A stretch of 64,000 nucleotides of DNA from Tethya wilhelma (Eukaryota; Porifera; Demospongiae; Tethyida; Tethyidae). The stretch spans positions 2,663,318 to 2,727,317 of the forward strand of contig CAXIPT010000007.1 in NCBI GenBank assembly GCA_964030475.1, given 5' to 3'. Both the position numbers and the translations under genes were made by a program. The notes beneath the pieces were generated by a model that saw nothing but the letters and a program-made list of their open reading frames with translations, searched no databases and was not told where the DNA came from. Within the stretch, counting starts at the first letter, position 1. Every line of letters begins with the position of its first letter. This document shows, piece by piece, positions 37,232-48,858 of the stretch.

Positions 37232-38933
37232 TAGTAAAAATTTGCATATTCTAATTTGTGTTGTAGAGTGCTTGTAGTGTATGTGTAGTAAGTACTGCAT
37301 GATACTAAAAGAGATTTGATTTTTGCACTACTTTGTATTGTTATGATTTTTCAATTTAACATATCAGAATAGTATGGGCTGATTATTAAAGTTCAGTCTT
37401 TTGTGATTATTATGATGCCAAACACAACTACTAACCTGGGGTACTAAGGTCTGCAAAACCGCAAAATATTTGACCACTTCAGTTCTGCATAGTACAAAAT
37501 CCTGTATTAGCAGGATGTGGATTTGGAGGTGGGTCTACAAAACAGGAAGTATCTTCTCTATGGCTAACGATATTCATTAGGTACGGGTGGCGTTTAATAG
37601 AGCGATGAATGAGCAGCAAGATGATGCCAAGAAAGCGGGGGGTTACTGTTAAACTAAGGTCTGCTAATTCGCCCTGAAGTTTGTATCAATCAATAAAGCC
37701 TACTTTTAACAATGGTAAGTAAGATTTTTTAACTGCAAAAGCTGGATAGAGTTGTGATTTGACACCAGCGTTGACACTGGGTACTGAGGCCAGTGTTTGA
37801 GGGTCAGCTTATGCCGATTTCATACCATAGTGCTTGACTGATCAACTAAGCGGTAGCCTGAAGTCTTCACTACATGTATATATTTTTCAGAGGCCATATT
37901 TTAGTGGTCTAACTTATTAGCTGTTTTCATTTTGTCCACTATCACTTCTTGTACAGTAAACCAGACCATATCAGCATGAGTGTCACGGCCGTCTATGAAT
38001 TCTGAGCCAAATTTTCTGATTAGCAGTGCTGGAAAATCTCACTCTGACCCAAACCAAGATTGTAAGAGCTGTCATAAGATCACTCCATGAATATGATGGC
38101 TATGAACCAATAGCAGTATGTCTAAGAGGCTGTTCAAAGTGAAATTTTGGAGTATCGCACTGACTCAACTCCGCTGAAACAAAGTATGAGTTGGAAATAT
38201 GGTGATCAGACTAGTGCTGGTGATGGGAGTTAAACTTGTTGCTGTGTGTGTCTGCAAACTAAGACAAACAAGAAAAGTAGTATCCAGTCAACATCAAATG
38301 TATTGAAATTTAGGAAATTTTGTGAACTGATTTAGTATGCAAACTACATTATTAATATTCATTTTTTACCACATTTCCATGTTTTGTTACAACTTTTGGT
38401 TGTAAAAGTACACTTGACATAGAGCATTGCCATTTCTTGATATGTTTGGAATGCTTTACCTCCAATTGACTTGAGTCTAAGGCAGACCACAATCATGACC
38501 CAAATCAAGTCTTTCTTTTGGAGTCATTTTGTTGATTGTTTCAGTGAGGACAGTACATGCACTTTTCATCTATGTTGTCCATGCTCTAAATGCACTTCTG
38601 CTCCTACACGTCAGCTCTTCTCATCTTCATCATGATCCAACTCATGCATCTGTGGCTTTCTACATAACTATATATTGTGTCAATGATATTATTGTATTTG
38701 TCTCTAGTATTGTTTGTTTGTCTTTGTCCCGGCTGCTATTCATAGCTGACCCTCAGCAGTATACCTCAGCTAAAATCTCAGAACTCTCACTTATCTTTAC
38801 TTCACCCATTCTTTATCTCATGTATACTTGCTGTAAAGCAATAACAATAATAATAATAATAATAATAATTGCATCACTTGTCATGCATGCCATATTTTAC
38901 ATATAGTACTGAACGTTACTAGGAAAAAAAACT
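37232..38933. other. Gene-poor region with possible LINE 3' end
   Basis: No convincing gene. An (AAT)n run at 38848-38871 preceded by CTTGCTGTAAAGCAATAAC resembles the simple-repeat tail of Jockey/CR1-type LINEs. It may be the 3' end of a separate insertion or of the LINE above. A hydrophobic ORF at 38529-38906 overlaps it and is not taken as a gene. Confidence 0.35.
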
Positions 38934-39107
38934 ATGGCTGCATTAAGTCCTCTACTTCTTGTCTGTTGTGCCCTGACTGTGACAGTCTTAGCCTACAACA
39001 ATGGCCCTCTCACCATCAAAGTCAATGGAAAAGAAGTGACCAAGTATGTTCTCTCCTCTGATGAGTCAAGGAACTACACTCAAGTGAGCAGCTCCTTAGT
39101 AACCTAG
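38934..39107 (+). CDS. Signal-peptide exon or tiny secreted protein
   Basis: The ATG at 38934 opens a 57-residue frame: MAALSPLLLVCCALTVTVLA is a good signal peptide, followed by YNNGPLTIKVNGKEV. A donor-like GTGAGC follows ACTCAA at about 39085, so this may be the first exon of a secreted or membrane protein whose other exons I cannot find. The stop falls at the edge of a palindromic element. DNAAF11 starts 170 bases downstream, so any further exons would have to interleave with it or have been lost. Confidence 0.4.
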   Translation: MAALSPLLLVCCALTVTVLAYNNGPLTIKVNGKEVTKYVLSSDESRNYTQVSSSLVT

Positions 39108-39150
39108 CCTCGTCTCCAGGCCCACTTTTCGGGCCTGGGGACGAGGCTAG
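39104..39150. mobile_element. 47-bp perfect palindromic element (TAGCCTCGT family)
   Basis: Arms CTAGCCTCGTCTCCAGGCCC (39104-39123) and its near-exact inverse (39131-39150) surround a 7-base loop. Members of the same family lie at 17241-17328, 40911-40988 and, as single arms, near 2866, 40587, 46003 and 51070. Confidence 0.75.
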
Positions 39151-39189
39151 TTTCTACGCAGACCCTCTGGTTTCTACGTACGTGTAATT

Positions 39190-39262
39190 ATCAAATGGTA
39201 AGGGGACGTTGTGTTGAAAGGTCAAAGGACAAATCAAATGTGCTGAATCTGCAAAATTTGGA
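39190..39262 (+). repeat. Interspersed repeat directly upstream of DNAAF11
   Basis: This copy is closely similar, inverted, to 54039-54138 and more loosely to 26200-26280. Its end lies 17 bases before the DNAAF11 start codon. The similarity with the left-hand member resumes at GCCAAGAAG, which here contains the start codon context, so the promoter and the first 10-nt exon may belong to the repeat. Confidence 0.6.
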
Positions 39263-39279
39263 CACTTGAACAGCTTGAC

Positions 39280-41525
39280 ATGCCAAGAAGTGAGTTTCTG
39301 CCTTCTTACTTGATTTGCAGTGATTTTAAGGCTGTTCTTGTCTTTTTTAGTCACAGAAGACTTGGTGAGAAAGCGGGCAGAGCACAACAACTGTGAAATC
39401 TTCTCACTGGAGGAGCTCTCCCTACACCAGCAGGAGATAGAGAGGTACATAGTACTATTACAGCTCTATATTTCCTTCATACATGTATCAGCTTATGCAC
39501 TGACTATTGTTAAGTATTATAGATTCCTTTTCCCCTGTGGTTGTTACCCTAGGATTGAGCATCTGGACAGGTGGTGTTGTAAGCTGAAAATCCTCTACCT
39601 CCAAAACAACCTCATTCCTCGTATTGAGAATGTGTCACGATTGAAAGAATTGACTTATCTCAACCTAGCTCTTAATAATGTCGAAAAGATTGAAAATCTT
39701 GAAGGTATTCCTTTTGCAAGTACACACACACCAACACACACATGCACATGTACAGAACTAACTTTTAAGCAAATATATGGGGACAGTCTCTTACTATGGT
39801 CTTGTGTTGATAGCGTCCTAACTGTATAGAGCAACACACCTTTGAGCCACCAGTGCTCTACCACTGAACTACAACCATCCAGGGTAGGATCCTTAGGCAC
39901 CCAAATAACACTTTGTACACACTAGAAGGCAATCATATATAAACTTACACACATCCCAGCTAGCAATCCCAAGAATGATTTTTTCATGTATATAAACCTG
40001 CAGGCTGTGAGTTTCTACAGAAATTGGATCTCACTGTCAATTTTGTCGGAGATCTCTTGAGCGTTGCAAGTCTCAAGTCCAATTCCCATCTGAGGGAGCT
40101 CTATCTCACAGGAAACCCGTGCACTGATTACAGGGGCTATAGGGAGTTTGTAGCGGCAACGTTACCTCAACTGAAATATCTCGATGGAAAAGAAGTGACA
40201 AAATCGGAGAGAATTCTTGCTGCCCAGAAGTTGGCATCTCTTACGCAGGACATTATCGATCAGCAGAGAGAGTACATGGCCAAGAGAGAGGCTGAGAAGA
40301 GAGAACACGAGGAGAAGAAGAAGGGTAAAGGTGAAAAGAAGAAGAAGCCTGGTTTTGATCAACGATGGTACACTGACCCCAACGCCCACCTCGCCAGAGA
40401 GGAGCAGGGAGAGGGTCACCGTGGAGCACCAGAGGAGGAGGAGGGGCGTGAGGAAGAACAAGAAGATGATGAACCAACGGCCTATACACCGGAGTCTCGT
40501 GTGGAGATGCACAGGTACATGGAGGAGAAGAGGAAAGAGAAAGGAAAGAAACCAGAGTAAGTCATGCAATGTGTGATTACTCCTATATAGCCTCGTTCCC
40601 AGGTTCTCTGTCTCCTGAAATTAATTCTCTCAAAGATCAGAGAATCTGAGCCTGGGATCCAGCTGACATTAGCTCTATTGGTTTAAGATGCCAGTTGATA
40701 TGATGTTGTGTTGTTGTTTGTTGTTACACAGTAATGTTTTAGCACCAAACAAGAGGGTCACCAGACTGGAGAAGGATGGCAAACTGCTCAATGTGAATGA
40801 AGGAAGGTATGCAATGTTGTTTGTGTGTAGTTGCTGGAGAAATTTTGAGTTTCTAAATAGAGCCCAGCATGCAAGAAAGGCAAGAGGATAACAGTGATTG
40901 TACATAGTTTGCCTCATACCCAGGCCACTCCCTCTTTTAGTGTTTTAACATGAAACACTAAAAAGAGGGAGTGGCCTGGGTACGAGGCTAGTATGTAGTA
41001 TAATAAAAAAAAATACATACTAGAGTATCAGAAAAAGTTACGGTATATCACTGACTCAAAATAACTGATTGCTTTCAGCTTCCTATGACAGCATGACATT
41101 TGTTTGCAACTTGAAATTGCAAGTAGTGCTAGAGGACATCGATGTGTTTCTCCATATGTGCTAGTTCAAATTAGCCTTCCTTTGACCTCAATTGGAAAGT
41201 GACTGTAGACACATACGTACGGTGATGTATCCCAATTTTTTTTATGTAGATATGATTTTCACTTGGAAGACGATGAGACTAACAACCGTTTCTTGCTGGA
41301 GGTGGACTGTCCTCGATTCATGGACACCTCATTGATGGACTGTGACGTCCAACCCTCCCATGTGAAACTCACCATCAAAGGAAAGGTATGGCATTGTGTG
41401 TGCACATATAGTCTAAAGGCTATTTGCTTCTCCCAAACATGCACTTTGAGACACATGCAACAAGTTTCCTGCCTTATGCTGGCTATAGTGTGCAGTGTGA
41501 GATAGCAAAATGATCTTAATGTGTT

Positions 41526-41584
<59 letters not shown>

Positions 41585-42010
41585 TAATTGTAGATTCTAC
41601 AGCTAGTTTTACCCGATGATGTAGCTCCTGACTCCAGCTCAGCCAAGAGATCCCAGACCACTGGCAAGCTGCTCATCACCATGCCCAAAGCCAAGACCAT
41701 GCTGAGAAAAACTGTCAAGCCAACTAGCAAACCACCTCCAGCAGTTGATGTGCAGTCTAAGAAGGAGGGCCCAACTCGGGCACCTACGAACACATCATCT
41801 CTGCTTGAAGTAGACCCAAGTGTACACAGAAAAGGTGCTGACTTTGCAAATATTGTCAGAGATAAGGACAAGGAAGATGGTCTGTCAGAGATGAGACCAG
41901 CTGAGAGTGAAGGAGGAGGAAAGAAGAGTTTGGTGAGTGTTGTTACTAATGGTGCTAAAGAACCACCTTCTGACTTTATTGATGACCCCGACGTACCACC
42001 TTTGATATGA
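39280..42010 (+). CDS. DNAAF11: DNAAF11 (LRRC6/TILB), axonemal dynein assembly factor
   Basis: Seven exons: 39280-39289, 39351-39444, 39553-39704, 40004-40556, 40732-40806, 41250-41385 and 41594-42010. They join in frame to 478 residues; human is 466. Exon 1 is only 10 nt and supplies MPR+A, giving [16 protein letters not shown], as expected for the family. Leucine-rich repeats follow ([55 protein letters not shown]), then an LRRCT-like cap ([14 protein letters not shown]), a charged coiled coil, [13 protein letters not shown], and a CS/p23-like domain ([35 protein letters not shown]). It acts in cytoplasmic preassembly of dynein arms for motile cilia. Tail to tail with the GBP-FN3 gene. Confidence 0.95.
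39830..39890 (-). repeat. tRNA-like SINE fragment
   Basis: On the minus strand the sequence GTTGTAGTTCAGTGGTAGAGC closely resembles a tRNA D-arm/A-box region (Pol III promoter). No clear B box follows. It lies in the intron between exons 3 and 4 of DNAAF11. It is likely the head of a tRNA-derived SINE or a decayed tRNA copy. Confidence 0.5.
40911..40988. mobile_element. 78-bp near-perfect hairpin element (TAGCCTCGT family)
   Basis: Arms 40911-40945 and 40953-40988 (CCCAGGCCACTCCCTC and its inverse) enclose a short loop. It lies in the intron between exons 5 and 6 of DNAAF11. Confidence 0.75.
41529..41582. repeat. (CA)n microsatellite
   Basis: Pure CA run of about 54 bases in the last intron of DNAAF11, close to the acceptor at 41593. 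Confidence 0.95.
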
Positions 42011-42291
42011 GAGGAATTACGTTATTAAGGCAACAATTTTCACTTAACAAAAATAATATTAATTAATGTGAACACAATATTAATGTATATTGATCACTGC
42101 ATTATTACAGCAATGAGTCAACATAATTATTTTACAACAATTATGGGACACAACTATGAAACCTATACAATCTCATACGTATCCAGACTGAGTATATATA
42201 ATAGTATGATTGTACAAATTAAATTATAGAATGTAATTTTAAGCTATAATACACTATATAGGTAACAAGTTGCATAAACACTTTAATTATG

Positions 42292-45200
42292 TTACAAGCG
42301 TGCTTCTAGTCTCTCGGATCCTTCAACATACTCCTCATCAGTTTCTTGCATGTTAATGTCGTCAGCTTGTTCAGTTTTTTTAGCAAAGAATGCCCCTCCA
42401 GTTCCAAGTGTTGGTATTGTAGCTGCAATAGTCCCAAAGACTCGTTTCACCATGCTCATAGTTGTTTCAAAATTTGCCCTGGCAACAGAATTTCGATCAG
42501 AATTCCCATTTTCGTTAAAAGAGGTCACCTCAACTGTGTACTCTGATGATGGTTCTAATCCTTTGATCACTGTTGACATCCCTCTCGTTAGTCTAAGGAA
42601 TCGAACTGAATGTACTGACACTTTGTAATATGCTGGTGAATCTGTTGGTGCCCCAGGCTGAAAATTTGGTTTTGTCCAACGGACTTTTATAGCTTTACGT
42701 TGTCTAAATTCTGCACGGATGTTTCGAGGTGGGCCAAAAATTATTTCTCTAGTTGCACCCGGTATTTCACATTGGTGTCCAATACAATTGTCAGTTTTAG
42801 CATATACTTCAAATATGTATGTCCTGCCAGAAGGCAATGATCTCATTTCAATAGTTTCACAATCTCGTTTGACTTCAGCACTTTGAATTCGAGTTTGTTT
42901 ATTTTGTTTGTCATAGCAGTTGATGACATATCTTTTAATTGCATCTGAATTTATTTCTGGTACTCTCCATTGAAGTTTAACAGAGTGAAATTGAGTTTCT
43001 ATTACATTCAGATCAACTACACATCCAGGTCGAAGACTAGCTGATTCAACTACTTGAGGTTCACTGGGTTCACTATTGAAGTGGTCACTGCACATTATTA
43101 TATGATAGAATGTACTCCTTGCTCTAGGTTGATGTGCTCTTGTCACTTCCTCAGGAAGTTTAAACTCTTTTTCAATTATTTGAATTCTTCCGTCTCGATT
43201 AATGTTCCATTCTGTACACTGATTCCACACATCAGAATCATACGACCATTGTAGTTGAACAGAATTGATTTGACTTCCTCTCTCTTCTTCTGGAGTTAGT
43301 CTGTAAAATCTGATTACAGCTTTAGTAGGATCTGAGTCATGCATGTGTAAACTTTCAACATGAGGCTGTAATGGTCTGTCTGCTTTAGTATGTGCCTCAA
43401 CCTCTTTGAATTCACCTTCAAACTTGGTACTGAGTGGACGCATTCGAATGTTGTAGTTGGTATACGACTTCAAATCTGAAATATTAAATTCACTTGTTGA
43501 AGGGTGTGATTGAATTTCATAAGTTTTCCAGTCTTCACCATCACTGCTCACTTGAATTTGATAATTACAAACAGCTGCAGCATTGTATGGTAGTTCCCAC
43601 CTGAGCATTATGGATGTTGTGGTAGTGGTGGTGGTTACTACACCAATCGGCCCAGGCATGAGATCACAGACAGTGACTTGAACTTCTTCGCTAGGTGGAC
43701 TAACACCAATTTCGTTCTCCATCAGAACACGGAAACAAGTTAAGTCATTGGTTTCTGCTCTATCAAGTTGTACATCAATTGCAATTATACTAGCTTTGGA
43801 GAGAATTTTCTTATGTTCAAGCAAGTCAACGTTTTTCCACTCACCTTGATTGAGTGATGACATCTTCTTTTGTTGTACGATGACTTTGCGAACTGGTTTG
43901 CCATTTTCTTCTCCCTTGGTCAGGGGTTTAACTCTGAGTGTGGCTTTGTCATGGGATGTGATATCAATGTCAGGTCGGCTTGGAGCATTTGGACAATCAG
44001 GCTTTGTTTTCACATAAACTGTATGCCACTTACCTTTGTGCTTGTCATTGGCACCACGAACTTGGATAGCATACTTTGTGTCAGGCTCCAAATCATCTAT
44101 AACTGCCCTACACTCTTCGTGTCTACTCTCTTTTGTGTAGGTGGAATCATTCTCTACGGCTTTTTTTGACCGGATTTGAAAGTATTGAACTGCTGAAGGA
44201 TAGTGCTTAGGATATTGCCATCGAATTTGAATTTTCCTTGCATCTATGATAGTATTAATGTCTTGTACACTTCCTGGATGCATTTCTTTTGTTGACATGA
44301 CCACATAGTCACTTGGTTCACTTTCACCCATTTTATTTTTCAGTCTGACTTGATAGAAAAACTCTTCTTCATTAGACTCACTGTATGGATTATTCTTAGT
44401 GAGATCAACATGAATGTTGTATGCTGCAGAAGATCCCATTATTGATAGCCAACTATCTGAATGTACATGTATAGAGTCCCAATCTGAATGTTTAATTCTG
44501 TTCTCCACTATGACATGTGTCACTGCACTGCCATTTTCTTTTTCTTTCGGTAGTCGTTGAATGTGAAAATATGCTTTTGTTGGTGATTCGATTGTGAAAG
44601 ATGGTTTTTGAGGTTTCTCGGGCTTCCCAGCAGGACTTTTGTACTGTACAACTTCAGAATATGGGCCATTTCTTATGTCACTAACACCTCGAATTCGAAA
44701 TTTGTGTTGGGTGTTTGGTTCAACTTTGACTTCAATCTCTTTAGTAGCAGCTTCATGAGTGGCATATTTTGTCCAGGTTGTATTCCTACCAGGGAGTACG
44801 TGGACTTCATATCGTCTCACTACAGTGGGATTGATATCTGGTCGATTCCACGTGACTTTGACTGTGCGAAAATCTATTGTTTCTATCTTAACATCCAAAG
44901 GAGGTCCAGAGATGTGCTTTGTCTCTTTGTCATAGACTTCTACTTTGGCTGGTCCGATTGCCTCCTTGTGGTAGTTTTCTTCTAGCTTTACTAATTCTAA
45001 AGCCTCTTGTTCCTTGTATAGCCTTTCAAACACTTTCTCACAGTAATTCTGAGAGTGTTTGTGATTTTCTTCAACAAAACGTGGAAAATGTCCTTTGATT
45101 GTGCCATCATCTTGCTGATGGACTATTTTTTCTTGAAAATGCACAAGTATCAATTGTTCCGACAGTTCTTTGTTTAAAGGGAGAGTTTGGGCTACTTCTG

Positions 45201-46887
45201 TTTGAAGCAAATTTATTTTTGCATTATAAATTTTTTGATGTCTTCCAGCAAGTGTGTCTGATGATTGCTGGACTTGTAGGTTTTTCAAATCTCCTTCCTC
45301 CAATGGTACCTCTGCTTGAACTATACGCTCCATTTCAGCACAATATTCTGTGACTAATGCCTCACATCGCTCAGCTATATGATGTTTGACTGCTCCTAGC
45401 CAAGTGACTTCAAGGTTGGGCATTGCATCAGGCTCATTTAAAGCGTGTGCATATTGCTCAGCAAGGCTTGCCAGTATTGAACCATTGATTGGAATCTCAC
45501 GTTCAAAATTTACTTTTGGCTGGATGTTGGCCAATAAAAATTGGGCCACTTTATCGATCTCAGTAAGAAACGTTTGATCTTCAACAATCGGTTTGCTTGG
45601 AGGAGGAGTTTGCCTACACTCTAGTGACGGAAAGAGAGAGAGGATAGTCCGTACAATTTCGTCATAATCACTTCCTTGTCCACTTTGAACGAGAATATTC
45701 CTTTTCACATAGTCTGTGACTGAAACCAGCTCACCTTTGATGTCTGGTTCCAGCATGTTGTCTCGTAGCAGCCAAAGAAACTTTGGGAAAAAGGACTGCA
45801 TGTGTTCAAGGTGATCACTCATTTTAGAGCCTTCACGAATCAAAATAGATTCAGCAATATGTGAGAAGCAACTGTATAAATGAAAATAATGATTGATGGA
45901 CAATTAAAACTGCATGCAGACACCACATGTTAATAACGAAACACTCAATAACAATAATAAGTTTTTGGGGAGTCTTGCTATTGTTAGAATTAACTATAGC
46001 CTCGTATACACCCAGGCTTCTCCCTCCCTATCACATTGATATCAGACGTAAATGTCACAGGCAGTAGCAATCACATGTATGAGGAAATTTTGACACGCAG
46101 TACTGAAACTATAAATTTAATCCATAGATTGATGGACAATTAAAAATGCAGACACCACATGTTAACAACGAAACACTCAATAACAATAATTTTTTGTGGT
46201 CTAGTTGTAAATCAGTTATCAATCTCACCTCATTTCATTCAGATTTGATTGCTTTAGTGCTCCTGTTGTGTTGTAGATGAGGTATGAACTCAAAAGAGTT
46301 GTAAGGACCAGCAATTTAGTCACGTCAGTAGCAGAAAAGGCTTGATGATGCAAGTCTCGAGTAGCATCTGTTCCTTCGGTGTCAACGAGAACTACTACAA
46401 AATTGTTGCATTCCAGTACAACTGTCGACATCCAAATTCCTTCAGTGCATGGGCCCATTTTTGAGCTCACTTTGAAGGCATCACTAGTGCCTAACATACG
46501 AGAGAGGAAGAAAGATTTTCCAGAACGATACGGGCCACAGATCGACAGCACTGCAATCGGCTTGTTTTGAGGCACTCTCTTCAAAAGACAAAGTGCATCA
46601 TTGTTCAAATGAATCTTTCTATCTTCAGCAGAAAACTTTGCCAACCAGATTGATGCAGGTAAAGTGTTTCTGTCATCAGCTAACGTCAGCTGGACTTGTC
46701 GAAATTGGCACTCTGAAGCAGAACCTACATGTATAGGTGAAGGTTATACATAACAAATCACCAAGTAAAAGGCCCATAATATTACTATAGACTGAGCATA
46801 TAATTTCCATTCTATTGTTGCCATATTCTGCATGGGTAGTTCAGTAATTAAATCTAGTTTAAAAGTCTTGGTCTGACCTTCTGCCAT
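42292..46887 (-). CDS. Guanylate-binding-protein-type GTPase fused to eight FN3 modules
   Basis: Exons 46887-46878 (weak GTCAGA donor), 46724-46229 and 45871-42292 join in frame to 1361 residues. Residues 30-210 are a GBP/atlastin-type large G domain: P-loop GPYRSGKS (67-74), PCTEGIWM switch region, DTEG (118-121), and FLWLLRD (about 201-207) at the GBP TLRD guanine-binding position. A helical GBP middle domain runs to about 480. Residues 490-1303 hold eight fibronectin type III modules of about 95-115 residues, then a 55-residue tail. GBPs are dynamin-like GTPases of cell-autonomous defence. No C-terminal CaaX box is present, so FN3 modules may supply targeting. Exon 3 is 3.6 kb without introns. 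Tail to tail with DNAAF11. Confidence 0.85.
45891..46190. repeat. 60-bp direct repeat in the GBP-FN3 intron
   Basis: 45891-45957 and 46128-46190 are near identical (GATTGATGGACAATTAAAA, ACACCACATGTTAA, ACGAAACACTCAATAACAA). They flank about 170 bases that include a TAGCCTCGT arm at about 46003. It may be a local duplication caused by an insertion event. Confidence 0.7.
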
Positions 46888-47825
46888 TAATCTTGAATTG
46901 ACTTTTTGCTGCAATTTGAGTACAATAATGATTACACAAAATTTTTAACACAGCAGTAATAGTTAGACAGAACAATCACTAAACTCAGTGATAAAATGAA
47001 TATCAAGAAGTTCAATTTTTGCTTTTATACTGCATGCATGGCTGCTATGCTGGTGAATTTAACCACAGCAATGTGCATTCAGTATACTGTTACATCCTCT
47101 GAAAGAGGAAACAATGCAATTAAAATAATATGTAATCCATAAAATTCTTCAAAAATAGGCAGCTGGCTACAAAACTTGAACACTTAGGGGAGACCCCACA
47201 TGAAATCCATAGAGACGCCCTGGGAAGTTGTTGTTGATAAGAAACCTCTCTGGTTTGGAGCCACTATCAGTGTTGAAGGATTCCATAGTAGATTCAATGA
47301 CAAGCAACAAAGCACCTGGGAGAACATGCACAAACAATTTCAGGGCTGTTTACATGACCAGTCCAAACTCTTTATCTGGGCCAACAACATCTTGTGGTAG
47401 TTGTAGCTATGTACACATGCATGTAATTATATATAGTACAAACAACAAGTGTTCCTATACCTTTATAAGAAAGATGGGGAGTACTGAGTACATATAATGC
47501 TGGTTTGAAATGCAAAACCTAAAATCCAACTTTACCCACTGACCCTCAGTAGTATCAATACAAATGATGCACTGCAGACAAAAAAGGTTATTTATTTTTA
47601 TGTATAATAGTGGGTGGAAGATATACAACAGACATTGAGTAATCAGGAATGTACAGGTGATCCCAAATTAATAAACCACAGTTACTACTATAGTGGTGTT
47701 GGTGTAGATTCGCAAGGATAATAAAGACAACTGCGAGAAGTTTAATGGACACAGAGGTGTTTGGTGACTGTCATTTCACTAACAGTGCTAACAATTACAT
47801 GGTGTTGTAAGGTAACATGACAGCA
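46888..47825. other. Spacer between GBP-FN3 gene and RFC2
   Basis: Both genes run on the minus strand, so the GBP-FN3 promoter should lie at its left side and the RFC2 3' UTR at its right. No gene or repeat recognised. Confidence 0.45.
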
Positions 47826-48364
47826 TTAGGAGTTCTGTGGGGTGACTTTAAGACACAGTTTAGCTAGGAGTCCTGACAGCTGGAGGAGTGAGTCCACACC
47901 CTGAGTGATTCTCATGTGAGTGAAACCAATCTCCTACAAATGGGAAAAAGAGACACTGGCTGAAAAGATGCTGACATCATTGCAACCCTCATTACTGTTA
48001 GCTATACACATTGATCTTGTGTATTGTTGGGATATTTTTGCCACTAAAAAAATCTTTTAAGTTTCCATGGTAGCTACACCCTGTATATCAGATACACTTG
48101 GGTGTTGTAGCATAAACTACAAAATTATCCCCTTCACCACTTCGACCAAATTGGTAAATTAAGATTGGCACGTATTTTAAATTTTTGCTTGTGGTGGAAA
48201 AATTTTTAGCAGTGAAAATTTCCCGATCAGTCCTATATACGGTAGTGTAGAGAGCTAAAGCTAAGGACACTGTACCATGCATATCTCCTTCACCTTGATA
48301 AACTCTAGCTTGAGGTACTCTGGCATCTGGTGGTTCTTGCAGACACGGAATATATTAGTGATGA
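47826..48364 (-). CDS. RFC2: RFC2, C-terminal exons (partial)
   Basis: Exon 48364-48294 (cut at its 5' side by the N at 48365) encodes [20 protein letters not shown]. The last exon 47933-47826 encodes [19 protein letters not shown] and ends QNS-stop. These are the C-terminal collar helices of the replication factor C subunit 2 (RFC40) clamp loader and continue the gene whose start is at 55475. The exons between residues of about 157 and the collar are absent from the window. Identification is by strong similarity to the animal RFC2 C-terminus. Confidence 0.85.
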
Positions 48365-48484
48365 NCCAAATTTTGGCTGTGTGCACATATAGCAGAGGAC
48401 CCAAATGACGTCATACATATATATATTATATACGCGCATTATATTATATGCGAGACCCTATGATGTCATATGTACATGCAGAAG

Positions 48485-48858
48485 AGCAGTAGGACAGTAG
48501 GACAGCAAGACAGTGGGACAGTAAGACAGTGAGACAGTAAGACAGTGAGACAGTGGGACAGTGGGACAGTGGGACAGTGAGACAGTAGGACAGTGAGACA
48601 GTGAGACAGTAAGACAGTGAGACAGTAGGACCGTGGCAGTGAGACAGTGGGACATGCAGTAAGACAGTAGGACTGTAAGACAGTAGGACAGTGGGACAGT
48701 ACGTAAGATAGTAGGACAGTGCATGGGATAGTAAGACAGTGAGACAGTAAGACAATGAGACAGCAAGACATTGGGACAGTAAGACAGTAGGACAGTGAGA
48801 CAGTGGGACAGCAATACAGTGAGACAGTGACAGGGGGACAGTATGACAGGGACAGCCT
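48485..48858. repeat. 8-bp minisatellite, left array (GTRRGACA)
   Basis: About 45 units of GTRRGACA with occasional breaks. Because 8 is not a multiple of 3, all three frames give similar Leu/Ser/Cys/Pro/Thr ORFs, which are not genes. Confidence 0.95.

Noticed and set aside
38529..38906. 125-residue hydrophobic ORF
   Set aside because: Includes an Ile run from the (AAT)n repeat and has no family features; likely LINE 3' region or chance.
40162..40569. Leu-rich antisense ORFs opposite DNAAF11 exon 4
   Set aside because: Shadows of the Lys/Glu-rich coding strand.
41259..41582. Cys-Val repeat ORF on the minus strand
   Set aside because: Translation of the (CA)n tract running into antisense DNAAF11.
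43870..45353. Several plus-strand ORFs of 84-125 residues
   Set aside because: Antisense shadows of the long FN3-coding exon.
48485..48858. CRISPR-like regular repeat
   Set aside because: Pure 8-bp tandem satellite without spacers; eukaryotic context.
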